Assembly: GCF_014384995.1 (NCBI RefSeq)
Contig: NZ_JACRSY010000016.1
Coordinates: 1 to 64,000, forward strand
Direction: 5' to 3'
DNA length: 64,000 bases
Source of the DNA: Zhenhengia yiwuensis
Lineage (GTDB): Bacteria; Bacillota; Clostridia; Lachnospirales; Cellulosilyticaceae
Positions 25,800-34,864 of this stretch are shown piece after piece. Below the pieces are notes generated by a model. That model was not told where the DNA came from. It saw only the letters and a list, made by a program, of their open reading frames with translations, and searched no databases. Every line of letters starts with the position of its first letter. Within the stretch, counting starts at the first letter, position 1. The position numbers were made by a program, and so were the translations under genes.

Positions 25800-28172
25800 C
25801 TATCCTATGGAGTTTTTATCTGAGCCACTTATCATCTTAGTAAGCTGGATAAGAGCATTTGGTAAATGTGTACCTTTAGGATAGGCCAGATAGACACTTC
25901 GCCATTCAGGATAAAACTTCTCTTTATACTTACGTAAGCCTTTAAAGCTATAGATTTTGTTGCCGTAATTGTAAATGTACTTAGCTACTTTTTCTTTAGT
26001 AGTAGAGAATTGATTTACCCCTACATTAGAAAGTGGGGCTTTTCCTAAGATAAAGTAATCATAACCTTCTTCGATAGCCCATTCAATAAGGCCGATAAAG
26101 AGCGCATCCATAGCTCCATTTGGTGGGTTTGGTATAATACGCATTAGGTCAATGGAGACAGTATGTTTACTGTAATGAGGCATAATGGTTGCAAAACCTA
26201 CTACTTCATTTTCTACCTTAATAATACCTATAGGTGCTCGTTCTATATAGGATTCATCAAATGAACCTAGAGAAAAACATTTTTCAGTGCGCCCTTCAAG
26301 CCATAAGTCTGAAATTTTTTTAAGCCTTTCAACAAGTTCCTGGTCAAAAGGAGGTGTTAGAAGTTTAAAGGTTAACTCACCCCGATTCATTTTGTTCTTT
26401 ATAGTACGAAGTGGAGCGCCTTTTTTACCAGCTAAAGTAAAGGTATTTAGGTCAATAGCTGCTTCTTCGCCAAGTTTAAGGAACTTAAAGCCATTTTCAT
26501 GGTATATAGGTAACATAGATTCATTAATTTCATAGAAAATAGGTACCATATCATATTGGTCTGCGAAAAGTCTAAAGGCGTTAATAGCTTCTTTAAAATT
26601 TTTGGTTTCTCCAATAGGGTCACCTAATACCATAAGCTTATCTTTATAAGGTCTATAAGCAATAAGTACTGTATTGTTAACTGCATAGAAGAAACATTTG
26701 TCTTTTAAGAATAGAAGGTGTGTCATGGCGTTACCTTCGTATTTCTTTAGAAATAAAGATAGATTTACAAGGTCTTCATCTGTAGCGTATTTAAAGTCCG
26801 AACGCTGTACAGAGAAAGCATTTAGAAGTATACTACCTAAAGCTACAAAGAAGATAAATATAATAATATCTAGACTTTGCAGCGTTAAATCTGCTTTAAC
26901 TAAAAGATGGAAGGTAGCTTGTGTAAAGTAGTTATATAGACTAATATATAGGCTACTCATAAAGCCAAGTATTATAAAGTAGTATAGACAGCGCTTACGC
27001 TCTATAGGAGAGCCAATACGATAAAAGGTTTCTTTAGCAGGTGCTAAAATCACCATAATCATAATGAGTATAAAAGCTATCTCTATATTTAGCCCTTTAA
27101 GAAGTGCCAGTATACTACCCAATGTCAACATGAGTAAGGTAATAGAATAAGCTTTTTGCACTTTATCCCATATCCCTTTGGAGAGGATAATTAGAAGTAA
27201 ACCAATCCCCATAGTACTTAACTTAGAAAATTTAATAAAGCTTAAGGAAAATACATGATTAAGCAGCTGGGTACGTTCTAATGCCTCGGGCAAGGAGGCA
27301 GATAAAATAAGTAAAAGGCCGGCAAATAAAGTAAGCGCAGCAAAGGATTTAACGCTCATCCAGTTTACAAGGTGTCTTTGACTCTCTGAAAGTTTACTTT
27401 TTTTATGTTTAGATGGACCTAAGGCTAAAATCAGCATAGTCAGTAGCCATGGAATAATAGAGTAAAATACTCTAAAAGTAATAAGTACTAAAAGCATCTG
27501 GCTAAACTCATAGCCTAATGAAGTAAAGCAGATAAGAGCCAGTACTTCAAAAATGCCAAAGCCATAGGGTATAAGGCTCACATTAGCAATAAACATAGAA
27601 AAGGCAAATACAAGTAGTACGTCTAGCCTATTAAATGAAATATCATATAGAGTAAAAACATACATAAATAAGAAACTTGTCAAAAGCCATTTAATTGTAG
27701 TACTTAAGATAAGCTTTAGCCTAGTTAAAAAGCTAATTTTAAAGGTCACAGGTAGTTGACCACCATCATCAAATAAAATCATATCTTTTAAAGCGTCAAT
27801 AAACATAGCTTTTTTAGGGTCTACGCCTTCACTTTTATAAAGCTGGTAGCGTAAGCTACCTTTTCGTTTCTCAGCATCTTCAGCAAAGTTTAAAGCCATA
27901 TCAGAAATCCAAGAAATTTTAAAGATGTCACTAGGAGTTATTTTAAGTTTAAAGGCTTTACATAGGATAAAATCGTATAGGGTAGAAAGAGATACTACCA
28001 TAAGTCCGCTAATAAGAAGAATAAGCATATGCTTAAAACTTTGATCTCTGAGGGTCTCTATAAGCATAGCTAAATCTAGTGTGGCAATAGGTCTATGTAG
28101 AACCAGAAGTCCTAGCATCAATATAGAAAACCAAATGATATATTTAGTAAGGTTAAATTTATTTTTTAACAC
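25800..28172 (-). CDS. mprF: Phosphatidylglycerol lysyltransferase/flippase MprF
   Basis: 790 residues, close to the family's usual 840. An N-terminal flippase part with about 12-14 transmembrane helices (~1-450) is followed by the cytoplasmic DUF2156 aminoacyl-transferase domain (~470-780). It transfers an amino acid from aminoacyl-tRNA to phosphatidylglycerol and flips the product, making the membrane less negative and resistant to cationic peptides. Whether lysine or alanine is used cannot be read. GTG start, with TTTGGAGG at a good distance. It is a single-gene unit between two bidirectional hairpins. Confidence 0.88.
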   Translation of the reverse strand: MLKNKFNLTKYIIWFSILMLGLLVLHRPIATLDLAMLIETLRDQSFKHMLILLISGLMVVSLSTLYDFILCKAFKLKITPSDIFKISWISDMALNFAEDAEKRKGSLRYQLYKSEGVDPKKAMFIDALKDMILFDDGGQLPVTFKISFLTRLKLILSTTIKWLLTSFLFMYVFTLYDISFNRLDVLLVFAFSMFIANVSLIPYGFGIFEVLALICFTSLGYEFSQMLLVLITFRVFYSIIPWLLTMLILALGPSKHKKSKLSESQRHLVNWMSVKSFAALTLFAGLLLILSASLPEALERTQLLNHVFSLSFIKFSKLSTMGIGLLLIILSKGIWDKVQKAYSITLLMLTLGSILALLKGLNIEIAFILIMIMVILAPAKETFYRIGSPIERKRCLYYFIILGFMSSLYISLYNYFTQATFHLLVKADLTLQSLDIIIFIFFVALGSILLNAFSVQRSDFKYATDEDLVNLSLFLKKYEGNAMTHLLFLKDKCFFYAVNNTVLIAYRPYKDKLMVLGDPIGETKNFKEAINAFRLFADQYDMVPIFYEINESMLPIYHENGFKFLKLGEEAAIDLNTFTLAGKKGAPLRTIKNKMNRGELTFKLLTPPFDQELVERLKKISDLWLEGRTEKCFSLGSFDESYIERAPIGIIKVENEVVGFATIMPHYSKHTVSIDLMRIIPNPPNGAMDALFIGLIEWAIEEGYDYFILGKAPLSNVGVNQFSTTKEKVAKYIYNYGNKIYSFKGLRKYKEKFYPEWRSVYLAYPKGTHLPNALIQLTKMISGSDKNSIG

Positions 28173-28260
28173 TTTTATTCCTCCAAAAGATAGAATCAGT
28201 CTAGTCTAATCTTTCTCATTATACCTAAGCTCTATCTTTATGCATAGGATTTTTACAAAT

Positions 28261-28292
28261 AAAAAAGAGCTGCTAATAGCAGCTCTTTTTTA
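28261..28292. terminator. Hairpin between mprF and the AhpF-like gene
   Basis: AAAAAGAGCTGCT AAT AGCAGCTCTTTTT, with T runs on both strands. On the minus strand it ends the AhpF-like gene upstream of mprF. Confidence 0.9.
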
Positions 28293-28293
28293 T

Positions 28294-29973
28294 TTAAGGG
28301 AGGAGGGTTAGGATTTCTTCTAGTTTTTTTGCCCCAAAGTATACATTTTCATCATTCACGATTAGAGCGGGTACACTCATAATTTTAAAATCATTTTTTA
28401 GTTCTTTGAAGAGACTAATATCGAGCATTTCAGTTTCTACATTTGGATTTAAGAGGGCAATTCTTTGAGCCAGGGCGACCACATCGGGACAAAGGTGGCA
28501 GGAGAGGGATACAGCTACTTTAATATTTACAGGATTTGTAAGTGCTTTAATTTGAGTTACGATATTTGAATCAATAGGTTGTCCAGGGCCAGCTAAGTTG
28601 TACAGTGCAAGAATAAACGAGTTAAGCTCATGACCACCAGGGACACCATGGAATTTTACACCAGTATAATTGCCTTGTTCATCAAGGAATGCAACAACTG
28701 GGAATTTGTCTGCATGGATTTTTTCTTCTAAGTTTTTGTTTTCATGACGTCTTGTAATAAGTGTAGAGATATGCTCACTTAAATCTGCAATATCTAAGAT
28801 GAGCTCTCTAAGTTCAACAGATTTACCATTGTTCGGATCGACAACAGAGGCAAGGGTAACAGGTCTTTCAAGTTTAGCAAGAATTTGTTTAAGTTGTACT
28901 CTAAGTTCAGGTGTTAAGAGTTTGCTTTTACCTTCCTCGGGAGCTGGGTTAGAAGGTGTTTCAGTTTGTGTATTAGCATTAGGGATAGAAGGCTTAGTAG
29001 AAGCTAGAGGGGGGGCTACTTCAATACCTAGCTTATCTTTTAATGCAGCAATATATTTTTCTGCATCAGTAGCAGCAATGGCACCATCAGCCACAGCTGT
29101 AACTACTTGGCGAAGTGCCTTAGGGCGAAGGTCGCCAGCTGCATAGATACCAGGGATATTAGTTTGCATATTTTCATCTGTAGGAATATAGCCAGCTGCA
29201 TCCATTTCAACATGACCTTTAAAGAGTGAAGTTGCAGGGGCATAACCTACGAAAATAAAGATACCAAAAGTACCATCTTTCTCATTTGCTTTATAGGTAA
29301 AGGTCTCACCCGTTACATTATTAATAAAGTGAGCCTCTTGAAGGTTGTTATGACCTTTTGCCTCAAGAATTTCCGTATTAAAGTGTACTTTGATTTTAGG
29401 ATGAGCAAGTACTTTATCTGCAATAGTCTTAGCACACGTAAATTCTGGCTCACGTGCAATGACAGTAACATTTTTAGCAAAGCGTGTTAGGAAGATGGCT
29501 TCTTCTGCAGCGGCGAAGCCTGCTCCAATGACGAATACATCTAGGCCTTCAAAGAGTTCTCCATCACAAGTAGAGCAGTAAGCGACACCACGTCCAGTAA
29601 ATTCTGCTTCACCAGGGAAGCCAAGTTTACGTGGTGAAGCCCCTGTTGCAATGATGATTGCATAGGCTTGATAAGTGCCATTAGAAGTTTCAAGTATTTT
29701 CACATTATCTTTAAAGTCTACACTAAGTACTTCTGCTGTAGCAAATTGTACACCAAAGTCTAGTGCCTGATGTTTCATTTCTTCTATAAGGGCAGGGCCA
29801 CTTGTATGACGGATAGCAGGGTAGTTAACAATTTCCGAAGTTGTTTTAATCTGACCGCCCATACTATCTTTTTCTATGATAAGGGTGTTAAGTTTTGCAC
29901 GCCCTGCGTAGATACTTGCAGAAAGACCAGCACTACCGCCACCAATAATAATTAAGTCATAAATTTTATTCAT
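28294..29973 (-). CDS. AhpF-like thioredoxin reductase/peroxiredoxin reductase with swapped domain order
   Basis: 559 residues. The N-terminal half (~1-315) is a thioredoxin-reductase-type flavoprotein: FAD motif GGGSAGLSAS (~11-20), redox pair CSTC (C133, C136) and NAD(P)H site GAGFAAAEEA. A proline-rich linker (~325-350) leads to a C-terminal double-thioredoxin domain (~355-559) with its own CHLC pair (C492, C495). This resembles the N-terminal domain of AhpF, so the classical order is reversed. It should pass electrons from NAD(P)H to the peroxiredoxin encoded just upstream on the same strand. Confidence 0.87.
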   Translation of the reverse strand: MNKIYDLIIIGGGSAGLSASIYAGRAKLNTLIIEKDSMGGQIKTTSEIVNYPAIRHTSGPALIEEMKHQALDFGVQFATAEVLSVDFKDNVKILETSNGTYQAYAIIIATGASPRKLGFPGEAEFTGRGVAYCSTCDGELFEGLDVFVIGAGFAAAEEAIFLTRFAKNVTVIAREPEFTCAKTIADKVLAHPKIKVHFNTEILEAKGHNNLQEAHFINNVTGETFTYKANEKDGTFGIFIFVGYAPATSLFKGHVEMDAAGYIPTDENMQTNIPGIYAAGDLRPKALRQVVTAVADGAIAATDAEKYIAALKDKLGIEVAPPLASTKPSIPNANTQTETPSNPAPEEGKSKLLTPELRVQLKQILAKLERPVTLASVVDPNNGKSVELRELILDIADLSEHISTLITRRHENKNLEEKIHADKFPVVAFLDEQGNYTGVKFHGVPGGHELNSFILALYNLAGPGQPIDSNIVTQIKALTNPVNIKVAVSLSCHLCPDVVALAQRIALLNPNVETEMLDISLFKELKNDFKIMSVPALIVNDENVYFGAKKLEEILTLLP

Positions 29974-30004
29974 TTTTTATACCTCCTTTTCAATGTATTT
30001 TTAA

Positions 30005-30072
30005 TTAAAAAAGGCTATCGTAAAAGCCTGAGGTCTACCGTATCTAAGGTAGAGGTTTTACGATAACCTTAG
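30005..30072 (-). terminator. Long hairpin between ahpC and the AhpF-like gene (attenuator candidate)
   Basis: Read on the minus strand, TATCGTAAAA pairs with TTTTACGATA and TCTACC pairs with GGTAGA, followed by six T. It lies after the ahpC stop and before the reductase start, so it can reduce transcription of the reductase relative to ahpC. Confidence 0.75.
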
Positions 30073-30079
30073 GAGATTC

Positions 30080-30643
30080 TTAAAGTTTTCCTACTAAGTC
30101 AAGGCTTGGGCTCAAAGTTTCAGCTCCTGGAGTCCATTTTGCAGGGCAAACTTGGTCACCGTGTTCAGCAACGAATTGAGCAGCTTGAACTTTTCTTAAT
30201 AACTCTTCAGTATTTCTACCAATACCTAAGTCATGTACTTCATAAGCTTTGATTTCACCTTCTGGGTTAACAATGAAAGTGCCTCTTAGAGCAAGACCTT
30301 CTTCTTCAATCATAACTTCGAATAATCTAGCAAGTGTACCTGTTGGGTCAGCTAGCATTGGATAATTAATTTTTGCGATTGTTTCTGAAGCATCAGCCCA
30401 TGCTTTGTGTACAAAATGTGTATCTGTTGATACTGAGTAGATTTCACAACCAATTTCTTTGAATGATTCATAGTGATCAGCTAAATCACCAAGTTCTGTA
30501 GGGCATACAAATGTAAAGTCTGCTGGGTAGAAGAAGAATACTGACCATTGACCTTTTGTATCTGCTGCTGTTATTTCTTTAAAACTTCCGTTATGGTAAG
30601 CTTGAACTTTAAAATCTTCAATTTTTTTTCCGATTAATGACAT
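30080..30643 (-). CDS. ahpC: Alkyl hydroperoxide reductase subunit C (typical 2-Cys peroxiredoxin)
   Basis: 187 residues, the normal size. The peroxidatic cysteine lies in FTFVCPTEL (C47) and the resolving cysteine in VCPAKW (~C166) near the C-terminus. It reduces hydrogen peroxide and organic peroxides and is recycled by an AhpF-type reductase, here the next gene downstream. TAGGAGGA precedes the ATG. A short AT-rich inverted repeat resembling a PerR box lies about 80 bases upstream. Confidence 0.95.
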   Translation of the reverse strand: MSLIGKKIEDFKVQAYHNGSFKEITAADTKGQWSVFFFYPADFTFVCPTELGDLADHYESFKEIGCEIYSVSTDTHFVHKAWADASETIAKINYPMLADPTGTLARLFEVMIEEEGLALRGTFIVNPEGEIKAYEVHDLGIGRNTEELLRKVQAAQFVAEHGDQVCPAKWTPGAETLSPSLDLVGKL

Positions 30644-30722
30644 AAAATTGTCCTCCTATGAATTTAAATTTTTTTATTTATAAGTTATATTAGTTTTTAT
30701 TTGAGTCGTTCTTATGTATTGA

Positions 30723-30737
30723 TAATAATTCTTATTA
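30723..30737 (-). promoter_or_regulatory. Possible PerR-like operator upstream of ahpC
   Basis: TAATAA TTC TTATTA, a 15-base inverted repeat about 80 bases before ahpC. The PerR consensus has a 7-1-7 layout of similar length and composition, but AT-rich DNA gives chance matches, so this is tentative. Confidence 0.3.
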
Positions 30738-30897
30738 AATAAAAAGTCAATAGTATTTAGTAAAAAATAATTATTATTAGTTACAGATAATTTAGAATCA
30801 ATATAGGTAAATATAGATAAATATAGATATATTCAAGATTTCAAGTATAAAATAAAGTATCCATATTGTTTTAAATTCATAGGAGGGATAGAGGTAT

Positions 30898-31092
30898 ATG
30901 AATTTAATGATATGAGCACCCATAGGTGCAGTTTTAGCTTTAATATTTGTCTTTTACAAGGGGAGTAAAATCTTGAAAATGGATGAAGGTAACAAGGAAG
31001 TTAAAGGCATTGGGAAAAAATTAGGGTTGGAGCTAATAGCTATGGTTTCTATTGTATTTGGTATGTTTATTTTGACTTGGCCTATTTTCTAG
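30898..31092 (+). pseudogene. Small two-helix membrane ORF interrupted by an in-frame UGA, similar to the N-terminus of membrane pyrophosphatase
   Basis: AGGAGGGA precedes ATG 30898, giving M-N-L-M-I, then TGA (30913-30915), then 58 codons to TAG at 31090. The part after TGA reads APIGAVLALIFVFYKGSKIL, then KMDEGNKEVKGI and a second hydrophobic helix ending FILTWPIF. The first half resembles the start of sodium-pumping membrane pyrophosphatases (HppA). GCACC CATA GGTGC, a small hairpin, begins directly after the TGA. It has a strong ribosome site and its own terminator. It is either a decayed fragment, a readthrough or selenocysteine gene, or a 40-codon protein starting at TTG 30973. Confidence 0.45.
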
Positions 31093-31105
31093 GAAAATTA
31101 TATAT

Positions 31106-31152
31106 TGAAAATAGACTCGCTTCTATAGTAAGGTATTAGAAGCGAGTCTATT
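31106..31152 (+). terminator. Terminator after the UGA-interrupted ORF
   Basis: AATAGACTCGCTTCT pairs with AGAAGCGAGTCTATT, followed by TTA. It lies between the small ORF and the antiporter gene. Confidence 0.8.
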
Positions 31153-31173
31153 TTACATTAAAGGAGATAAGAG

Positions 31174-32469
31174 ATGACAAAAGAACCAAAAAAGGGTAAC
31201 CCGCTGGCACTTTTGCCAATAGGCGTATTTTTAGTTTTATTTTTAGGTACAGGGATAGCGACAAAGGATTTCTATAGAATGCCAGTACTCGTAGCTTTTC
31301 TTATTGCAGCAGCAGTAGCTTTCTTGCCGAATCGTAAAGAGAGTATGGCTACTAAACTTGAGATTTTCTGTAATGGTGCAGGAGAGAATAATATTATTCT
31401 AATGTGTATCATTTTCCTTTTAGCAGGAGCATTTAGTAACGTAGCTAAATCTATGGGAGCAGTAGAATCAACTGTTAACTTAAGTTTATCTATCTTGCCT
31501 ACTAATCTACTTGTAGCAGGATTATTTATTATAGCGTGTTTTATCTCTGTTTCAATGGGAACTTCAGTAGGGACTATTACAGCACTTACACCAATTGGAA
31601 TTGGTATTGCACAAAAAACAGGTATGCCTGTAGCACTTATTATTGGTGCAATTATTGGTGGAGGGATGTTTGGTGACAACCTTTCTATGATTTCTGATAC
31701 AACTATTGCAGCTGTTAGAACACAGGGGTGTGAGCTTAAAGATAAGTTTAAAACAAACTTCCTGATTGTACTGCCAGCAGCTATTTTAACAATTATTATT
31801 TTAACGGTTATTGCAAGTGGTTACCAAACTACATTAGAAGGTGACTATGCTTATAGTATTGTAAAGGTACTTCCATATTTAGCAGTACTGATTGGTGCGT
31901 TAGCAGGTGTCAATGTATTTGCATTATTAGGTGGAGGAGCACTTTTTGCAGGTATTATTGGTATGATGAATGGCTCCTTTGACTTCTTTGGCTTTATGCA
32001 AGCTGCAGGAGAAGGTATGATGGGAATGGAAGATTTAGCAATGCTTTCAATCGTTATTGGAGGAACACTTGCCCTTATTAAACATAATGGTGGGATTGAC
32101 TTCTTACTTAACAGTATCAAAAGTAGAATTAAGACTAAAAAAGGTGCAGAGTTTGGAATTGCCGCCCTTGTCAGTGTAGTAGATTTATGTACTGCTAATA
32201 ATACCATTGCCATTGTTATGGCAGGACCTCTTGCAAAGGATATTGCAGAAGAATTTAATATTGCCCCAAAACGTACAGCAAGTTTATTAGATATTTTCTC
32301 ATCTTGTTGGCAAGGTATGATTCCATATGGTGCACAGATTTTATCCGCAGCAGGACTTGCAGCTGTATCACCAATGGAACTGTTACCATTTATTTTCTAC
32401 CCAATGCTTATGGGACTATGTGGACTTTTAGCCATTGCTTTTGAGTTTCCAAAGTTTAAGGAAAACTAG
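31174..32469 (+). CDS. NhaC-family Na+/H+ antiporter
   Basis: 431-residue membrane protein with about 11-12 helices. NLSMISDTTIAAVRTQG near the middle and VDLCTANNTIAIVMAGPLA further on are typical of the NhaC family, which exchanges sodium for protons or, in some members, malate or other acids for lactate. AAAGGAGATAAG gives a strong start. The gene seems to be a single unit, although the next small gene follows without a clear terminator. Confidence 0.88.
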   Translation: MTKEPKKGNPLALLPIGVFLVLFLGTGIATKDFYRMPVLVAFLIAAAVAFLPNRKESMATKLEIFCNGAGENNIILMCIIFLLAGAFSNVAKSMGAVESTVNLSLSILPTNLLVAGLFIIACFISVSMGTSVGTITALTPIGIGIAQKTGMPVALIIGAIIGGGMFGDNLSMISDTTIAAVRTQGCELKDKFKTNFLIVLPAAILTIIILTVIASGYQTTLEGDYAYSIVKVLPYLAVLIGALAGVNVFALLGGGALFAGIIGMMNGSFDFFGFMQAAGEGMMGMEDLAMLSIVIGGTLALIKHNGGIDFLLNSIKSRIKTKKGAEFGIAALVSVVDLCTANNTIAIVMAGPLAKDIAEEFNIAPKRTASLLDIFSSCWQGMIPYGAQILSAAGLAAVSPMELLPFIFYPMLMGLCGLLAIAFEFPKFKEN

Positions 32470-32531
32470 GGTTTTATAAAATGAGTATAATTTTTGTATT
32501 GTTATAAAATACTAACACTGAGGTGATAAGC

Positions 32532-32936
32532 ATGGATTACAATACACAAAATAATAACTCACAAAATAGGGAACATGATACACAGATTATTAATGGGCAA
32601 GTTGTAGCAGGACATCCACATACAGCAGAAGCTGAAAGTGAATCATTTACTAATTTTATTGCTGAAAATACAAATCGTGTTGTATCAGAAGGTGGACCTG
32701 GTGCAAAGAGTATTACTAAACTACTTAAACAAGGTAGAGAAGTAGTAGGTTATGAGCTTTCTGATGGTTCTCGTGTATCATAGGAAGCTGCTATTCAAAT
32801 GGCTATGAATAATGAACTTCAACATGTAGGTGTATCTACATCTAAGGCGGGTACACCTTACATTCGTTCTTTAGCCGATGGAGATGAATCTAATAACTTA
32901 AGTAATCTTCCATCTGAAGTAGTAGATAACATTTAA
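32532..32936 (+). pseudogene. DUF3892-type gene interrupted by an in-frame amber codon
   Basis: From ATG 32532 (GAGGTGATAAGC upstream) the frame runs to TAG at 32781-32783, then continues cleanly for another 50 codons to TAA 32934-32936. The two halves together form a DUF3892-like domain: ITKLLKQGREVVGYELSDG before the stop, then EAAIQMAMNN, YIRSLADGDESNNLSNLP after it. The family usually has lysine at the interrupted position, and AAG to TAG is one base change. There is no ribosome site for the second half. Most simply it is a fresh nonsense mutation; readthrough is possible. Confidence 0.65.
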
Positions 32937-32944
32937 GTATATAT

Positions 32945-32990
32945 AAAAAATCATCCCCCTAAGATAATATCTTAGGGGGATGATTTTTTA
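32945..32990. terminator. Bidirectional terminator
   Basis: AAAAATCATCCCCCTAAGAT pairs with ATCTTAGGGGGATGATTTTT, with A and T runs on either side. Confidence 0.92.
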
Positions 32991-32994
32991 GGCT

Positions 32995-34284
32995 CTAATC
33001 TTCTTTTAGAACATCCTCTGAATCTTTTTTGATATCATCGGATAAAAGTATTCTTAGTTTATTAATACGATTATTCATCGTTTCTTCTACTTTAAAGGTA
33101 ATATCATCATAGACCACCACTTCACCTTCATCAGGGAAACGGTCTAAAAGGCCGATAATAAAGCCACCAATGGAATCAAACTCATTAGATGAAATATCAA
33201 GGTTTAATTCATCATTAAAATCACTGATTCTAAATGACCCATCTACTAGGTATTCTTGATCAGCTATTTTTACAAAACTATCTTCAGTCATGTCGTACTC
33301 ATCATCAATGTCTCCCACGATTTCCTCAATAAGGTCCTCCAAGGTAACAATACCAGATGTACCACCATATTCATCCACTACAATAGCCATACCAATCTTT
33401 TTAGAACGCATTTCTTTAAAGAGCTCATCAATACGCTTAAATTCATGGACAAAGTACACATCTCTTAAAAAGTCTGAGATAACAAAATCCTTAGGGTCAA
33501 ACTGTTTTAAAAGAAGGTCTTTCATATAGATAACACCTATGATATTATCATGTGACTCTTGATAAACAGGCATACGTGAAAATTGTTCTTGCTTATAGAG
33601 TTCGATAATCTCATCATATGTAGCATTTACATCAACTGCTATCATATCTGTTCTGGGAATCATAACGTCCTTTGTATAAGAATCACCAAAACCGAATACG
33701 TTGTAAATCATTTCTTTTTCTTCCTCTTCGAGGACACCTTCTTCATGACTGACAGTTACAATTGTTTTAAGTTCGTCTGTAGTGATGAATGGTTTACTTG
33801 TATCGATTTTGCCACCAAATAATCTAATCATTAGATTAGAGATGAACATAAGCACTTTAACTACAGGGGTGAAGATTAATACAACAAGAGAAATAGGTCG
33901 TGCTACGAAACACGCAACTTCTTGTGATTTCTGTGTAGATAAAGATTTTGGGGTAATCTCACCAAAGATAAGAACTAAAAGAGTCATAACACCTGTAGCA
34001 ATACCAGCACCAGCACTTCCCAAAATGCCCGTTGCAACAACAGTTGCAAGTGAAGAAGCACCGATATTTACAATGTTATTTCCCACTAGGATTGCCCCTA
34101 GTAGTTTATTAGGGTCTTCTACAAGTTTGCTTACAATTTTAGCATTCTTAATATTTTGATCGACCATGTGACGAGCATCGATTTTACTAATAGACATAAG
34201 GGCAGTCTCAGATGCTGAGAAGAACGCTGAGCCCATCAGTAAAATGACAAGAACTACAAGTTGTACCAACAGTACCGAATCCAA
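32995..34284 (-). CDS. CNNM/CBS-domain transporter (HlyC/CorC family)
   Basis: 429 residues. The N-terminal DUF21 membrane domain has four helices (~5-150, with FFSASETALMS and GNNIVNIGASSLA). Paired CBS domains follow (~205-330, with MIPRTDMIAVD and VVDEYGGTSGIVTLEDLIEEI), then a C-terminal CorC_HlyC domain (~345-425). The family probably exports magnesium or cobalt or regulates magnesium levels; the old hemolysin name is misleading. TTG start with GGAGAG upstream. Confidence 0.92.
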   Translation of the reverse strand: MDSVLLVQLVVLVILLMGSAFFSASETALMSISKIDARHMVDQNIKNAKIVSKLVEDPNKLLGAILVGNNIVNIGASSLATVVATGILGSAGAGIATGVMTLLVLIFGEITPKSLSTQKSQEVACFVARPISLVVLIFTPVVKVLMFISNLMIRLFGGKIDTSKPFITTDELKTIVTVSHEEGVLEEEEKEMIYNVFGFGDSYTKDVMIPRTDMIAVDVNATYDEIIELYKQEQFSRMPVYQESHDNIIGVIYMKDLLLKQFDPKDFVISDFLRDVYFVHEFKRIDELFKEMRSKKIGMAIVVDEYGGTSGIVTLEDLIEEIVGDIDDEYDMTEDSFVKIADQEYLVDGSFRISDFNDELNLDISSNEFDSIGGFIIGLLDRFPDEGEVVVYDDITFKVEETMNNRINKLRILLSDDIKKDSEDVLKED

Positions 34285-34553
34285 TTTAAAATCACTCTCC
34301 TAAATGAATAAAAAATAATGTATAATTCTGCTAACAACTTAAGTATATAAGATTAAGATGAATTATTTATAAAAAATTAGCAAAATTAATTAGACACATT
34401 ATAAAATAAATCAATTTATTTTGCAACTAAGCCGCCCTTTAGCAGTTTGCTAATAATATATACAAAAATAGGGGTTCTTATGCTTGTTTAAATCAATTGT
34501 ATGTATAGTTTTTTTAGGGATAGGGCATAATCCTCAAAAAAGGAGGACATGCC

Positions 34554-34799
34554 ATGAATAAAAGAGATCAAAGAGTATATAATGAGCAAAGAGAAGAAGA
34601 AAAGCGTGTATTAGCAGATGAAATTAACGCACTACATGAAGAGATGGCAGCTACGCTTCAGAATTTTTCTAATACAGTAGAGCCGGAACTGTTAGAATAC
34701 TATACGTACTATTATAAGGCTAGTCAGCTTAAACATAGCTATTTGATGAGACAACTCAAGAAAATCTATTATGATGAAACTAATAGTCATGTTATATAA
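34554..34799 (+). CDS. YaaL/DUF2508-like small protein
   Basis: An 81-residue, helical, charged protein. The layout (EINALHEEMAATLQNF, then VEPELLEYYTYYYKA and a closing YLMRQLKKI) matches the DUF2508 family, which includes Bacillus YaaL. Its function is unknown. The bofA-like gene follows 65 bases later, as in Bacillus, where yaaL-bofA comes directly after recR. The match is moderate by eye, but the shared order supports it. AAAAGGAGGACATGCC gives a strong start. Confidence 0.65.
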   Translation: MNKRDQRVYNEQREEEKRVLADEINALHEEMAATLQNFSNTVEPELLEYYTYYYKASQLKHSYLMRQLKKIYYDETNSHVI

Positions 34800-34864
34800 A
34801 AGATGTCCATATCTATAGAATAAGAAGTTCTTAAAAAACTTAATTCTATAGAGGGGAGATACGA

